A stretch of DNA of 64,000 bases. Origin: Toxorhynchites rutilus septentrionalis. Its lineage: Eukaryota > Arthropoda > Insecta > Diptera > Culicidae. Both the position numbers and the translations under genes were made by a program. The notes beneath the pieces are model-generated. The model had not been told where the DNA came from. It did no database searches and worked only from the letters and a program-made list of their open reading frames with translations. Position 1 is the stretch's first letter. Each line of letters begins with the position of its first letter. Below, in pieces: positions 44,546 through 56,984 of the stretch. The stretch spans positions 287,257,348-287,321,347 of the forward strand of contig NC_073746.1 of assembly GCF_029784135.1 (NCBI RefSeq). The letters are read 5' to 3'.

Positions 44546-45790
44546 ATTTTGTAACTGGTCAAGTAAGACCTACATGCAATCTGTCAGGAGATAGTCAATG
44601 CACTGAGCATCAATCATGTGACATGTGAAATTGACAGGCCATGGGTACCACATGAATTAAAGCGGATTTCCATCAGCGATTCAAATCATCGAGGGCGATA
44701 AAAATAGCTAAAACACAGGAATTTCGTGCGTAAAAGATCATGGGGTAAGCGAGGCGAATTACCACAAACAACTTCAAAGCAAGCATGGATTGACGTCAAA
44801 TAAGGTGATGATGTGTGTATTGTGAAATTGGAAGGGAGTCGTCCATTATGAGATCTTGCTATATGGCATACTGATTAATTCAGAGTTCTACTGTTCACAA
44901 GTCTATTCAGACTCCACGGTACTGATCAGATTTCTTTTCAAATAAATGGAAACTAATTTTGTTGATTTGGTTTTGGAAAGCGGAACCTGGAGATCGGTTT
45001 AGGAAAATCGTTATAAAAATTTAAAGGTAGATATTGTCGCGTGACACAATAAAGGTGCTCTTTCGGATAACACAAAACTTCAATTCCTACAGAGGACATT
45101 GTCAGCTAAAAGCCAGCGATTTTGCAGACGCGAGTGGCATTCTGCTTATAAACCTCATGCTGCTCCAAAGAAGGCAACAACTTCAACACGGCTACATATT
45201 ACTAACCAAGTATAGAAACCCTATCGAACATGAAATCACATTTACCCAGGGAAGCAGGGTGTTAGGTAGTTGACCCAGAAGTGGTAATAGAGGATCAATT
45301 CAAACATGTAACAAAGAAACTTGTTATTATGAATCAAGAATCTTGAGAGGATATTGAGAAGAAATAGGATATTTAAAGTTAGTCAAAATTGTAAAGATCA
45401 ACCATTGGAGAGTCTTACGTCTTATTTCGTTGTCACGCGTATTCTAGAGGTTGCCACTCAGAATACATTCAAGGTGTGTCCTTATAAAAATGACACAAGT
45501 AAGACGGCAAAATTTGCTCTGGGATCGTATATATCATTCAAATAAAACAAATGTTTAATACCATACCGTTAGTTGAAGAGTGTTTGTGTATGATTGAATC
45601 ACATGTAAGCATTTTTGATTTTATACATTATCAATGGTGATGGTAGTACACATATAGAATCGTCTGTGGCTTCAGCGTTTTTTGAACAGAAGATGTACTA
45701 CGTACATTGGCAATAAGGACATAAATTGTGTATTGTTTGTGCGAGAAGATTGAATCATGAATCAACCATTATCAGCTGCTTCCATAAAAC
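44546..45790. other. Intergenic DNA, no gene recognised
   Basis: AT-rich; the frames at 45034 and 45354 have no recognisable similarity. Confidence 0.4.
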
Positions 45791-45799
45791 TAAGCACTC

Positions 45800-45930
45800 A
45801 TCGGCCCTTTCCGGGACTTCCAAAATTTCCATTAAAGAGTTATTTCAAAAGGTTCGATGCATTCTAAAAAAATATCTTAAATAATGAAAATCGAATTGAT
45901 TTTTTTATAATTTGTTTGCCGGAAGAGAGC
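45800..45930 (+). repeat. Histone 3' region relic (copy G)
   Basis: GGCCCTTTCCGGGAC (45812-45826) resembles a mutated histone stem-loop. The text after it (CATTAAAGAGTTATTTC ... GATGCATTCTAAAA ... ATAATTTGTTTGCC) matches copy D after its H2A pseudogene (56770-56880). No palindromic ends are seen, so it is a fragment. Confidence 0.55.
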
Positions 45931-46199
45931 TTGTGTGAATTTAGGAGTGTTTTCGGGTTTATTACTGACATTTTCCGATCGATGATTCAACTATCGTGAA
46001 TTCGTACATTGTTTCCGGTTTGAAAGTAGGGTCAAAGTACAGAAGAAACAGTTTGAGAGGGCAACTCTCCTACGATTACGGCACGGTGATATTTCGTCTT
46101 TTCGGATAAAAAGTTATTTGTCTTGTCTTGTCAGCTCACAATGTCCAAAACGACAGATTGTGAGCTAACAGTTCGAGAAATATCCCAGATAGTGACATA

Positions 46200-46745
46200 A
46201 ACATTCCACGGTTCCAAAGCGCCGCATCCGTGATGGTTTGGGGAGGTATTTACCGACGCGGCAAACTACCGCATGTTTTTATTGAGAATGTCATTAAAAT
46301 TAACGCTTTGTATTATAAAACGAATGTTTTGCAGAAATATGACTGACCTCATAATTCACCAGATCACCTAGATCCAGAAAACCTCGTTCAGAAGACGGTC
46401 GGCCATACTGATACATGTAATGTTCTTTCCCATACAATCTTTCTATTCTTGCCTTTACGACATTCTGCAAAACATTCGTTTTATAGTATAAAGTGTTAAT
46501 TTTAATGCCTTTCTCAATAAAGACAAGTGGTAGTTTGCCGCGTTGGCAGATCTTGGATTACTTTGTATGTTCATACATGTTGTCGATGGAAAACAAGCAA
46601 AAGGTGTCTATTTTGGCCCAGTTAAAAGCCGTGATCCTTCGAATTTGGGACGAAATACCAATGGAAGTCGTGCGTGCCGCCTGCGATGGGTTTAAAAAAC
46701 GTTGGAAGCTGGTATAAAGGTTAGAGGCAATGCTATTCCGAAACA
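46200..46745 (+). pseudogene. Tc1/mariner transposase relic with inverted duplication
   Basis: From 46222 the reading SVMVWGGIYRRGKLPHVFIE, then KINALYYKT, is the transposase region before the second catalytic aspartate (HNSPDHLDP lies nearby). From 46585 a second segment reads LKAVILRIWDEIPMEVV and RAACDGFKKRW, the usual C-terminus. Between them (46463-46551) the 46250-46340 stretch recurs inverted at about 90% identity. The transposase is therefore broken by an inverted partial copy. No termini were recognised. Confidence 0.8.
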
Positions 46746-46759
46746 CTTTCACGAAACAC

Positions 46760-48555
46760 AATTACCTTTCATTCAAAACAATAACCAACAAAATCTGAAT
46801 ATAATGTGTAATATCAATCGAACTTCGAATTAGTATGAGAATATATTGGACACGGTTCAGATTTAGATATAACTTACCCAATATCTAGGATTAATATCGC
46901 AGATTTCAACACCGTATTCATGGAATTATTACGCGTTACGCTATGCCAGATACTAGTTAGTTGGAATTCACTCTATATTTACACTAAATCTGGTTACTGT
47001 CATCCCCTGGGTCGATTTCCTGCCAATAGTGGTATCTTTCCACGTAAATAGCACTGCAGAACCCATTCTGAATAAAACTGCGTGTTGCCTTTATGTATCT
47101 TTTAACCCAACTATAACGCTGTGGAATTTCGCTCTCCATCGCCCTGGAATGATGTGAGATCCCTCGTGAATGGCCCCCGACCAGCGGAAGGCGACAAAAT
47201 CGGCAAAAGGCTAAAGCTTTCCCTCCAGGCTTCGCTTAACAATGACATCAACGAAACGTCGTCGGCGTCATCGTCGTAAAATTACTTTATTGTAGCAAGA
47301 TGCAGCGAGGAGAGTGTCCCAACATTTCCCCACCGGGGTGGCATGGTTCGTCGGTGATCTCGCTTTTCCCAGGAAAGTACGGCGCTACGTTGGGAATGAT
47401 TATAAAATAAATTAAATTTAATATCTAATTAACTCTGTTAAATTTTAATCAAGCGACAATGGTTTTATTAACGCCGCAGCAGGGATTTGTCATGAAGGTC
47501 TCCGAAGAATTAAATTCATTACGGAACCTTCAACCTTCGCACATTCGGAACGTATCACGTGCGGTTTTTCGGAGTGTTAGCGGGATATTTTGCATGGCAT
47601 AGTTCATGGGTTCTTCAAAAAGCACGAAACCGGGTAAAGAAGTCTTCATATACTATTTTCTCACCTCGCAGCGCCGAATAACACCCATTAAAAATCACTT
47701 AATCGGGAGTAAACCTACAAAACAAAAACTCGGAAAAGAAAAATGCTGCACGAGTTAGCGTGCCCAAGCTAACTCTACAAAAAACTCCAAGTTTCTCACA
47801 TGTCGATGACTATAATCATCAACGCATTTGCCGGGACTGTTTTCCGGTAAACTCTGGTGCAAACAAACAAACAAGGTCTTCATTTATCCAACCCGCCTCA
47901 GCTTCCAAACCCCTTTCCGATGCGGATGCCAGTTAGGAAACTTATGCAACAGCCGCACGCTTTTTGGCTCCTGTCATTATCTGGCACGAGATAGCACGAA
48001 ACAAAGCATCCTATCCATCACCGATTGAAAGGCTTCCAACTTGCCTTTTCGCCGATAACATTTTATCGTTCCAATTCAAATACCGACAAACGTTGATTTT
48101 CATTTAATTACGGGCGATTGCCATCAATCACGAGCGCAGAAACTGGCGGCCAGCCGGCTTATGTTGATGATTGGATGGCCGCTTGCCGCCGGTCTCGTTA
48201 ATCGCTTTCCGATGAAGATGCGTTATCGATATTCGAAACATCATTCAACAAACGAGCGTGACATGATGGGTCAACATTGGGTTCTATAATATACAGTGCT
48301 TCCCAGTAGGAATGATAGGATTTCGATAGCTGAGAGCGGTCTGCTTGTATTTTTGAAATCTGACGCTGATAGACATTTGTCTTCAGTCAAACTTGCCATT
48401 TTATAATTTAAGAGTCGATGGCGTCGAAAGTTAGCAGATTGAACATTGAAGAAGCTGGAAGGCAATTCTGATTTGCATCGAAAAATCAACTATATTTACT
48501 TTTCCAATAATGCTGATCAACGATCAGCGAATTTTATCATGGAATGTTACAATCA
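46760..48555. other. Intergenic DNA, probably low-copy host sequence
   Basis: No transposon signature. Even base composition from 46980 to 48260 with long AT-rich conserved-looking blocks (for example 47405-47470). No supported exon or RNA gene. Could hold regulatory DNA. Confidence 0.4.
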
Positions 48556-48559
48556 TGTT

Positions 48560-48575
48560 GACGTAGGCCTACGTC
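48560..48575. repeat. Perfect GACGTAGGCCTACGTC palindrome
   Basis: Same palindrome class as the ends of copies A-F, here with a GG-CC centre that makes it fully self-complementary. It is preceded by TT and followed by TTGCATT, like the other left ends. No partner end is seen nearby. Confidence 0.7.
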
Positions 48576-48591
48576 TTGCATTTCTGTACTA

Positions 48592-48650
48592 CAGGTCGGA
48601 CTCGATTATCCGGGATTCGGTTATCCGGAATATTTTATTTTTGATTCTCG
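48592..48650 (+). repeat. pogo-like transposon terminus
   Basis: TA then CAGGTCGGACTCGATTATCCG, resembling termini of pogo/Tigger elements, with a second GATTCGGTTATCCGGAA copy at 48614. Only this end was recognised. Confidence 0.5.
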
Positions 48651-49908
48651 GAAATTTTGAATAATTTTTATAATAATTTCATATTGAATAGCCAATATGG
48701 GTATCAAATGAAAGGAATTGACTAGTAGAATACAGTTATTTATGAAAAATTCTTATTTCTTACCAACACTATAAAAAGGTATTGTTATCAAAAGCAAAAA
48801 TAATTAAACTTATAGAATGAACGAACTTCATTTTTCCGTCAATTGTTTAATTGGCCATTGCATCTCTGAAAGAGAATCTCATATTGCAAGGTATCAGAAC
48901 CTGACCGAATATCAACAAACTACGAATAACGCTTAGTTCACTCCAAGAATTTAATGTGGGAGCGAAATTCGACATTGGCGAATTTTGATACGTATATACA
49001 TAACAAAAGTGAAATGTTTTGGGGACGTTTTTTTCTGACGTCGGTGAAAACAGTTTTGCTAGTGAAGCTGACCGAATGGAATCCGTGTAATTATGATCCG
49101 CTAGTGTTGGTTATGGATATAACCAGAGATCGAAATGCTCGCCGATTTGAGACGAAAAACATTCGTTTTCACCCACAGCGAAAAATAACTAAGAATATAG
49201 GAGGCGAGAAAAATATGAAAATATGAAAATATGCTGCAATATTTTGTTTCATCGTGAAGTGAACATGAAGTTCAGCTATGATTTTTCGCTCCATATTTTC
49301 AGTACCAAATGAAAGACGAAAAAGCATTCTCGTTGAACTTCCGAGATAGAGATTTTCCATATCTCTTTCTCTCTGAAAAATAATTTTCGGTGAGAAGGAA
49401 GAGACGAAAATATCAACAATACACGGTTCATCGAAAACTAGATTGATTGAATGAATATTTATCGTGCATCCGAGCGAGGATTTCGATCTCTGGATATAAC
49501 AGTAAAGCAATCTGCGCTTCGTGTTGATGATGGACGTAATCTTCTGAGTCAACTACCGGCTTAATTGTGGAGAAGGCATTACGGTTTCTCACGAGATTTC
49601 TTTTCCGGTTGAAATGTAACGATGTATTTCTATCAAAATTGTACAGTCGCAAGTGCACTGAAGAGAGAACAGATGCGTGCGATGCAATCCCTCGACGCCA
49701 GACCCTAAAGTGCAATCCACAGCTCTCCTGCAAAAACAATCGAACATGCTCTGTCAACGGATTGGATGATAGTTTTTGCTGTACAAGGACAGCACACCAG
49801 TTCGATTTAAGACAGCAGAGTGTACGCAACAGCAGCAAATTTGAAGCAGAATTTAAGAAGAAATTTAGGTGCTTGTATAATTTATAACTCTGTATAATTT
49901 CATGTATA
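48651..49908. other. Intergenic DNA, no gene recognised
   Basis: Several opposed frames of 90-136 codons (49169-49838 minus, 49567-49887 plus) overlap each other and have no recognisable domain; none is supported. Confidence 0.4.
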
Positions 49909-50343
49909 CAGGGAAACTTCGATATAACGTACCCTCGTTATAACGTACCCTCGATATAACATCACTCGATATAACGTACATTTTACCTCGATATAACGTA
50001 CACATTTCCAAAGTGTAAAGGAAAATTTGTATCAATTTTTTTTCTGATAGAACAATGAATTATCTGTATTGTGATGCTAAAACAAGTTTTGTACCTTCAA
50101 TCAATCCCGAAATACAGCTGGTTTTGTGATTCCGGATTCTAAATGAATCAAGTTTAAATCAACAGTACGAAGGGAAACATTATGAGAAAGGCTGGCTTCG
50201 TTTTCTGATTGAAGTTATTCATTAACTCTACTAAAAAAGCAACACAATAAAGTATTATAGACTACGTTTGTGAGTACTTTCTTATGCTTCGATATAACGT
50301 ACAATTTTGAAAGTGAAATGTACGTTATATCGAAGTTTACCTG
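49909..50343 (+). mobile_element. MITE of the CAGGGAAACTTCGATATAACG family
   Basis: TA flanks (49907-49908, 50344-50345) and nearly perfect 24-bp inverted ends, CAGGGAAACTTCGATATAAC and CAGGTAAACTTCGATATAAC. The motif TCGATATAACGTAC is repeated about five times just inside the left end and twice at the right. The copy at 35490 is a diverged relative in the other orientation. Confidence 0.88.
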
Positions 50344-50399
50344 TATTTCTATAGTATTGAGTGTGAAATTGAAGGCATTTTCGCTTGATGCCCTCCATC

Positions 50400-51475
50400 A
50401 AAGTCTTTACAGTGTCATCCAGTACCAGTTTCTCAGTTTTTTTTTCCATTTTATTAACATGTCCTTCTCGTCTTTGACTGTCTTCTTGCTCTTCCGAAGT
50501 TCCCGCTTCATTATTGCCCAGTACTGCTCCACCGGGCGCAGCTCCGGACAGTTTGGCGGGTTCATGTCCTTTGGAACAAAATGGACAGAATTGGCCTCAT
50601 ACCACTCCAGGACTGGCACTCCAGGAATAGTGGCATGATGCCAAATCTGGCCAAAATAGCGGAGCTTCGTCGTGCTGCTGCAAGAACGGCAAAAGGCGCT
50701 TCTCGAGGCACTCAGATTTGTAGATCTCACCATTTACTGTGCCCTTTGTCACGAAAGGCTCACTACTCAGTCCGCAAGAGCAGATGGCCTGCCAAACGAG
50801 ATATTTGGAGGCGAACTTCGACATTTTCTTCTTCTTAAATTTGTCGTCCACATCGAACTTGCTCTTGCCGGTGAAAAACTCCAACCCCGGAATTTGCTTA
50901 AAATCGGCTTTTATATACGTTACGTCGTCCATCACACAACAGCCATATTTTGTCAGCATCTTCTCGTAGAGCTTCCGTGCCCGAGTTTTGGCCGTCGATT
51001 GTTGCCGCTCATCGCGGTTTGGGAAGTTCTGTACCTTGTATGTATGTAGTCCTGCTCTCTTCTTTGCATTCTGGACGTAGCTCTGCGACATGCCGATCTT
51101 TTTAGCCAAATCACGGCTTGAGACGTTGGGATTTGCTTTAATCATCCGCTTCACCTATCCTTCCGTCTTTTTGTTCTCCGGTCCCGGTTTTCTTACAGCT
51201 CCTTTGCCGTGGTCCAACGTCAACCGCTCCTGGAACCGCTTCAACACTCTGGAGACGGTTGAATGGTGAATGTTCAACATTTTTCCCACCCGCCGGTGCG
51301 ACAGGTCAGGAAATTCCAGGTGTTTGGGAAGAATTTGTTCTCTCGACTCGCGTTGGTTCACCTCCATTTTCGTTGAATCGAAAAACACGACTTCGAGTTT
51401 GACAGCATGTAGACAATACACATCAATGAGAAAGTGTGCAAAATTTGGTTGATTTTTACCAAATGGTAAAAATTT
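50400..51475 (-). pseudogene. DD37E-type mariner (ITm) transposase, frameshifted
   Basis: Minus-strand frames 51421-51155, 51154-50597 and 50733-50407 are pieces of one transposase. The helix-turn-helix N-terminus reads LSHRRVGKMLNIHHSTVSRV, then KRMIKANPNVSSRDLAKKIG. The first catalytic aspartate is in VMDDVTYIKADF, the second in FWPDLASCHYS. The glutamate is in NCPELRPVEQYWAIMKREL, 37 residues after the second aspartate once the frameshift is allowed for. That spacing marks the ITmD37E family described from mosquitoes. The ORF carries a TAG at 51155 (between KKTEG and MKRM) and a frameshift near 50640, so it is inactive. Terminal repeats were not identified. Confidence 0.9.
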
Positions 51476-51479
51476 ATGC

Positions 51480-53768
51480 CCTGTTGAATGTGTCGCAATA
51501 ATTTCGTGTTCGCCCTTTACACATCACCGTTCCCGTCCCGTCAACTATTCTCTTGGACTTATTTTGCCGACATCAAAGTTGTCGGTGATGTTGTATTTGA
51601 ATGCTACCATCAAGGATGCAAAATTTCGAAAGAACATGTTGAAATCGAAAAGCAATTTTTATCAGTGCAAAATATCTCCACCGACATTCTTCACTTCTTT
51701 CTATGGCGGTGCCGCTGTGCCCATGACCGCTGGCTCACCATCTCGTTTGTTTTGATATAGTTTTCGTTCCATCAACAGAAATATCAGTTCATTCTCGATG
51801 TCAGTGAATGCTCAAGCCGAAAATATCACCTTTCATTGCGTACTGGTGAAATTTTCGTTGGTCATACACCCATAAACTCAGCACTCAAATGTGCCGTTGC
51901 CCATCGATGTGTGTGTAATAAGCGGCACAAAAATGGGACCGGGGCTAGAAACATACTAGGAAAACACACACGAACACGCGTTTAAACGTCTGACGCGGTG
52001 TCAGTGAGATGATATTTCCTTGTACGGAATTTTGTTCCCTTCCACTGTCAGCTGATCGAAGATGCGTATGAAAATTTCGGGCGTAAATTCTCAGTGAGAC
52101 AGTGGAACGAATGAGTGTGGGGAATAATGCAAAAACCAAATGTTCCACGTGACAGAGTGTCGGTTGCATGGAATTAAGTTTGGTTCATTTGTCATGAACA
52201 AGGATGGAAAACAAGGGAGCATGATGTGATTTACGATTAATCGCAAACTGCACAGATCGTAATCTGTGCAAACTGCGACTAACTATTAATCCTCACCCAT
52301 CATAACCAAATGATTTTCTCTTGGTAACTCTGAGTTGACCAAAGCATTGCTGGACTGAAACTAGTTCGAATAATTGAGTTACTCTCCTTCCTCGTTTGCT
52401 TTCAACTCCTAACAAGAATTTGCTCCATGGGAATGAGTGTCTCTATGACGTACGATTCTCGCTCTCTCATCCGGGCGTTCAATTTTCCTTTCCGAGCGCG
52501 TTTACTTCGATGAAACTGGGTAAAATAAAAAAAATGCGCTACAGCAGATAGGACGACTTTAATGTTTCATGTTTCACGGAGGATTTCTCAGATGGTGTTT
52601 AAATTAATCAAGAGACTACAAACAATAATCCCTCTCAAATCACTAATTTTATGAGTTAATGTAAATGCGTTATTGGCCAAGGCTTTTACGACATCGAACA
52701 CATGGTCTTGCGAGATATATTTTTCCGCCTGCCCAAATACAGACCACTTTTTTCGGGGCCGAGTAAACTGGTGTCTAGAAAAGACCTTGATTACCTTGAA
52801 TTAATCAAAAACATAAATTAGCGCAAATATGTCAACATGTGTTTTTTTGTTTAAGCACGTAAATATTTGCTCATAATTTTTTTGGATTGTGGCACTCTAC
52901 ATAATTTGTATGCAGATAGACTATCCACAGTTTGTGGGGGAATGGAATACTTTTTTTTTTTTTTTTTTTACAACTCAAATGGATAATGATTATCTGCTAT
53001 CACAAAGCTGAGAAATTTTTTGACGTTTTGTTTTACTATTGATTCATTCAAAAAAAAGCTTTATTTTTAAATGTTTTCTTATCCTGAGACTGGCTCACCA
53101 TATTGCACTGCTACTAAAACCGTAGGCTAACTTCAAGGATATTTTTTATTCATTTTCGGCGAATAATCAATAGAGTGCTGTGTTATGAAACATCAGAATA
53201 ATAGCAAAAACAATATAACGATCATAAGGTGTTGGACAGGTTATTCCAGACGACATTGGAATATATTCCATCTGATCATCTTTAGAAAGGTTAATGACCT
53301 TCAAAGGATAAATTTATCTTGGGCACATTGAATTGATGTTCATGACTTCCAGTCGGACGTTTATTCGCTCTGATAATAATTGTGTGGTCCTCACAAAGCA
53401 TATATTCCAATGCCGTCAGTTCACTGAAATTATTCGCATACCGTTTGATGATAAGGTAGGATGTTGATAATCATTTGCTGCGATACCTATTGTTCCAACA
53501 GTATTCATTCGACAATATGAAGACTGAATACCTAAAATTAACCAGATTCTACCATGCAAATCTGCGGTCAAAGCAGTATGTACACTTGAGAGATGCAACA
53601 AGTTTGAAGGGATATAAAAAACATTAGTCGTTCGACAAATCTACTGCCACATATGTCGGAAGTCCACGATACATGAATATCATACGTCCATACTATTTCA
53701 TTACATTTATTCGCAACGAAGAACGTAACCACACAGAATTGAATTAATCAAATATGTGATCCGTTTTA
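51480..53768. other. Intergenic DNA, no gene recognised
   Basis: No transposase or reverse-transcriptase fragment recognised. A T-run at 52952-52970 is a possible old poly-A tail of a minus-strand retrocopy, but nothing recognisable precedes it. Confidence 0.4.
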
Positions 53769-53927
53769 TCTACAAAATAAAAAAGGGTCTGAAATTCAAT
53801 CGAATTCGAAAGGTGTTTCGTGAAGTCACTAATTGAATTACTGTTGGAAAAATTATTTGGAGAGAAATGAATTATTGGAATCTAAAAACGATTTTGGGCG
53901 GGATGAGATTCGCCCAAATCTGCTGGT
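53769..53927 (+). mobile_element. Decayed non-autonomous Helitron
   Basis: TCTACAAAATAAAAAAGGGTC corresponds to the 5' end of the Helitron at 36641 and TTTTGGGCGGGATGAGATTC ... CTGCTGGT to its 3' end. The interior is shorter. The terminal CTRR is mutated (CTGG). Confidence 0.65.
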
Positions 53928-55583
53928 AATAAAATTAATCAATTGCATCCATTACCCGTCTGCTGTTTATCGGGCGGGAGACGACAGCAAAATAAAATCG
54001 ACACGAGACTGAGTCAGCCACTCACTGCGGACAGTGCAATAGAGAATTAAAAATCCCTCGATGAGTGTCGTAAGATTTCAGTTGATCGTCTTTTGTTACA
54101 CTTTCCGATCAAGAACTCATCATCCGCTCTATGGAATGGGATTAATCGTTTGTGGCTTGCACTCACGATAAAACCTGAGTAGTAGAAGTAATGCTTCGAG
54201 AGTGCAAGCAGTTGGGATTCCGCTCTCATATTGCTTTTTTGAGATCTTGGTAGCTCACCGTTCCAAGTATTCTCTCTGTGTACATATGAAGAATAAAAGA
54301 GCCTCGCCTGCTGGGGGTGATTTAAAAACATCCGACTAGAGGGATATACTTATTCATTGATCGTTGAATGTGATTTTTTACCATCCCTGGTCATGAACTG
54401 CAGGGGAATTGGTGGTTGATTTTGATGTTGTCTCAATATCTTGCGCTGTCAGTAAAGTGAGTGTGAGATTTTGCAACTCTGGCTACCCTACGATTTCCAT
54501 GGGAGAATATTTGACAGTTCATTCCTTTACATAGACTTCATGGTGACGGGACGTTGTATGTGGAGCGCACTTTATACATTCGTGAACGGAAGAAATACGA
54601 ATGATTTTAAAGTTCACCCATCTGAACTTTAGACAAGAATTCATTACAGTAGCGGATAGTGCACGGTGATCTGGACGATTACCTACGTGCCAATCACCGA
54701 TAGTGGGATTGTTACTTTTCATTGCTCAGCCACACCATCGTCGACGATTGTCTTCAAAAACACCGCTTCGGCGATGAGAGAGTGGCAGATGTTTCCTGTG
54801 GGGGCTCATTGAAGAAACAATGTTTAAAAAGGAACTTTAAATTTTGATATAACAAAAACATTGGTGTCAACGACAACCAATTAATACTTGTTCTATAGAG
54901 TTGAGAAAAAGCTTCCCTAAGTGTTTACGACCGCACCGTTCTCTTGAACATTGTATCATCGCAGGAATCACTGCTCACTGCATTCTCTCTGTTTATTTAC
55001 ACCGCGCTTTTGGACACGATTTTTTTAGCGCCTTTATTTACAGTGACTTAACAATGTATTTTAATGTGGTGTTTTTATATAAAAAGATTTTGTCGCTTGA
55101 GACACTTATGCTATTATTAAAATAACATGAGACATTTATGCAAACAGTAGTTCTGATACTTATGCACAATCTTTCTCATCACACCAAAGTGTTACAATGG
55201 CTAAATTCTGCTGTTATGATTTTTGTCCCACATTCCTATGCATTCAACGCACTGTGCGTTGTCTTGTGTGGGTGACTACTTTGTTTGATACTAGGTACCG
55301 TTATCTATTACTCATAGGAACACCGTAATGATTCGTGAACAGGTTCACCAGACATCACTCTTCGTTTAGGAAAAGCATAAAGTGATACTTAATTGAGTAA
55401 AATATAAGATCAGCATGGTTTCTTGCTTTGGTGGCTGAGAGCACACAAACGACCACAAAGAGTTAAATCAGACCGAAAAGTACAAAAAAAACTTTCGATG
55501 CGTGTGATATGGACATACAGTGGGGGGAATATGGACAGGTTTTAATATACGAAGCGTAGAGGTGCGCGAGAGAATTTGTTTTT
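53928..55583. other. Intergenic DNA, no gene recognised
   Basis: Only short frames (such as 54047-54331) without recognised similarity. Confidence 0.4.
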
Positions 55584-56184
55584 GACGTAGGACTACGTCT
55601 AATCGAAAGATATAGGGGTGAAATGGAAATCTAGGCACTGAACAAGTAGGAAAAAATGCAAGATTTGAAACGCTTATAACTCGAACATTTCTCAATAGAT
55701 TGCAAAGGGTTTTGCATCAATTGATAGGAAATATATCTACGCATCTATCATATCGAATAACATTTCATTTTTCTTGAGATAAATAATTGAATAATTGTGA
55801 AATATCAAGCACTGTCCAAATGCACTATGTGCCCATTTTTGATTGGACCATTTTGTGCTCCTCAAATCGTACCGACCAAAACGGGCAACCAGAGCATCAG
55901 CGAAATAGAATGAAGCACGATTGGAAAGGAAAAAAAAATTAACGAAACATTGGTCGCAGTCTCACACATGCGTAATTCTCGAGCCAGCCAGTCAGCTTAA
56001 AAATCCCCGCTCCACTGCCGTAACGAGAATTCTTTTTGTGGACACCGACTGGACAACATCGTTGTTGGACGAGCTGGACGGCGAGGGATCGAGTGCCTTT
56101 CTCAAGGCAAGAGGGCGGAGGTGGTAGCGCTGGAGTAGAATAGAGTAGAGTTTTCAAAGGGCCTTTCTCAAGGCTAGAGACGAA

Positions 56185-56311
56185 TGAACTGCAAAAGTTT
56201 AAAGTCTCTATAATACAATACCTTCCTTCCTTCCGTAACGATCATTCTCATTCAAACCGTACACCACAGCGGTTCGCATCACAACACATCAACAAACCAA
56301 CCCAAGCAGCC
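56185..56311 (+). promoter_or_regulatory. Histone H2A promoter and leader relic
   Basis: CTCTATAATACAATACC (56209 on) serves as a TATA region, and the leader runs through CATTCTCATTCAAACCGTAC to the start codon at 56312. Part of the leader (CATTCTCTTTCAAACCGTAA) is repeated at 57156-57175 in copy D, showing duplicated promoter material. Confidence 0.5.
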
Positions 56312-56600
56312 ATGTCTGGACATGGTAAAGGAGGAAAAGTGAAGGGAAAGGCAAAATCCCGCTCGAACCGTGTTGATCTGGAGTTCCCCGCAAGGGTAGC
56401 TAGGCCGAGCGCGTTAGTACCAGTGCACCAGTCCACCTAGCCGGCGTTATATAGTTTCGGCCGCCGAAGTGATCGAGTTAGCTGGCAAAGCTGCTCGCGA
56501 CGATAAGAAAACCCGTATTCGGAACAGAACACATTCAGTTCGTTGGACATCAAGACAACAACAGGCAGTTGCAGCGAGTGGCGAGAGGCAAAGGCAATCG
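56312..56600 (+). pseudogene. Histone H2A pseudogene
   Basis: The reading opens MSGHGKGGKVKGKAKS and continues SRSNRVDLEFP, the N-terminal tail of insect H2A (one R to H change at residue 4). After a deletion and frameshift, EVIELAGKAARDDKKTRI (56470-56520) gives the H2A alpha-3 helix region, and a damaged HLQ-like stretch follows to about 56600. The central histone fold and the acidic patch are incomplete, so no nucleosomal protein can be made. The rest of the 3' part cannot be aligned by eye. Confidence 0.88.
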
Positions 56601-56968
56601 CAAAACGGCAGCAGGAAGCAGAAGAAAAAAGTTTGTTCTTTTTACAATCTGCTTTGGTGGAAAATCCAGAACAAGGCGGCATCGAGGGCGTTCGAAATGG
56701 TTTTTTTCAAAACCACGAGTACAAAGTTTTCTAAATTGGAACCATTCCATAAAACAAGGCGCTAATCAGGGCCATTAAACCTTCCAAAAAAGAGTTTACG
56801 AAATACAGTTCAATGCTTTCTAAAATAATATCCAAAATAATAATTAAATACAAATTGATTTTTTCATAATTTGTTTGCCAGGATCTGATGAGGAAGGTTT
56901 AGCCGAACAAGATGGAGATATCGAGTGATAACAAAACAATAAACTCTTTAGATTGAAGATAATTTTGT

Positions 56969-56984
56969 GATCCTGAAAAGGACC
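56969..56984 (-). promoter_or_regulatory. Histone-type 3' stem-loop, minus strand
   Basis: On the minus strand GGTCCTTTTCAGGATC followed by ACAAAATT: histone stem-loop form with one stem mismatch and the usual ACAAA after it. No histone frame was recognised upstream on that strand. Confidence 0.65.

Noticed and set aside
49428..49887. Opposed frames of 106-136 codons with several cysteines
   Set aside because: They overlap on both strands, lack a recognisable domain and have no splice or promoter support.
52952..52970. Poly-A tail of a retrocopy
   Set aside because: Only a T-run; no coding or repeat body could be attached to it and no duplication was found.
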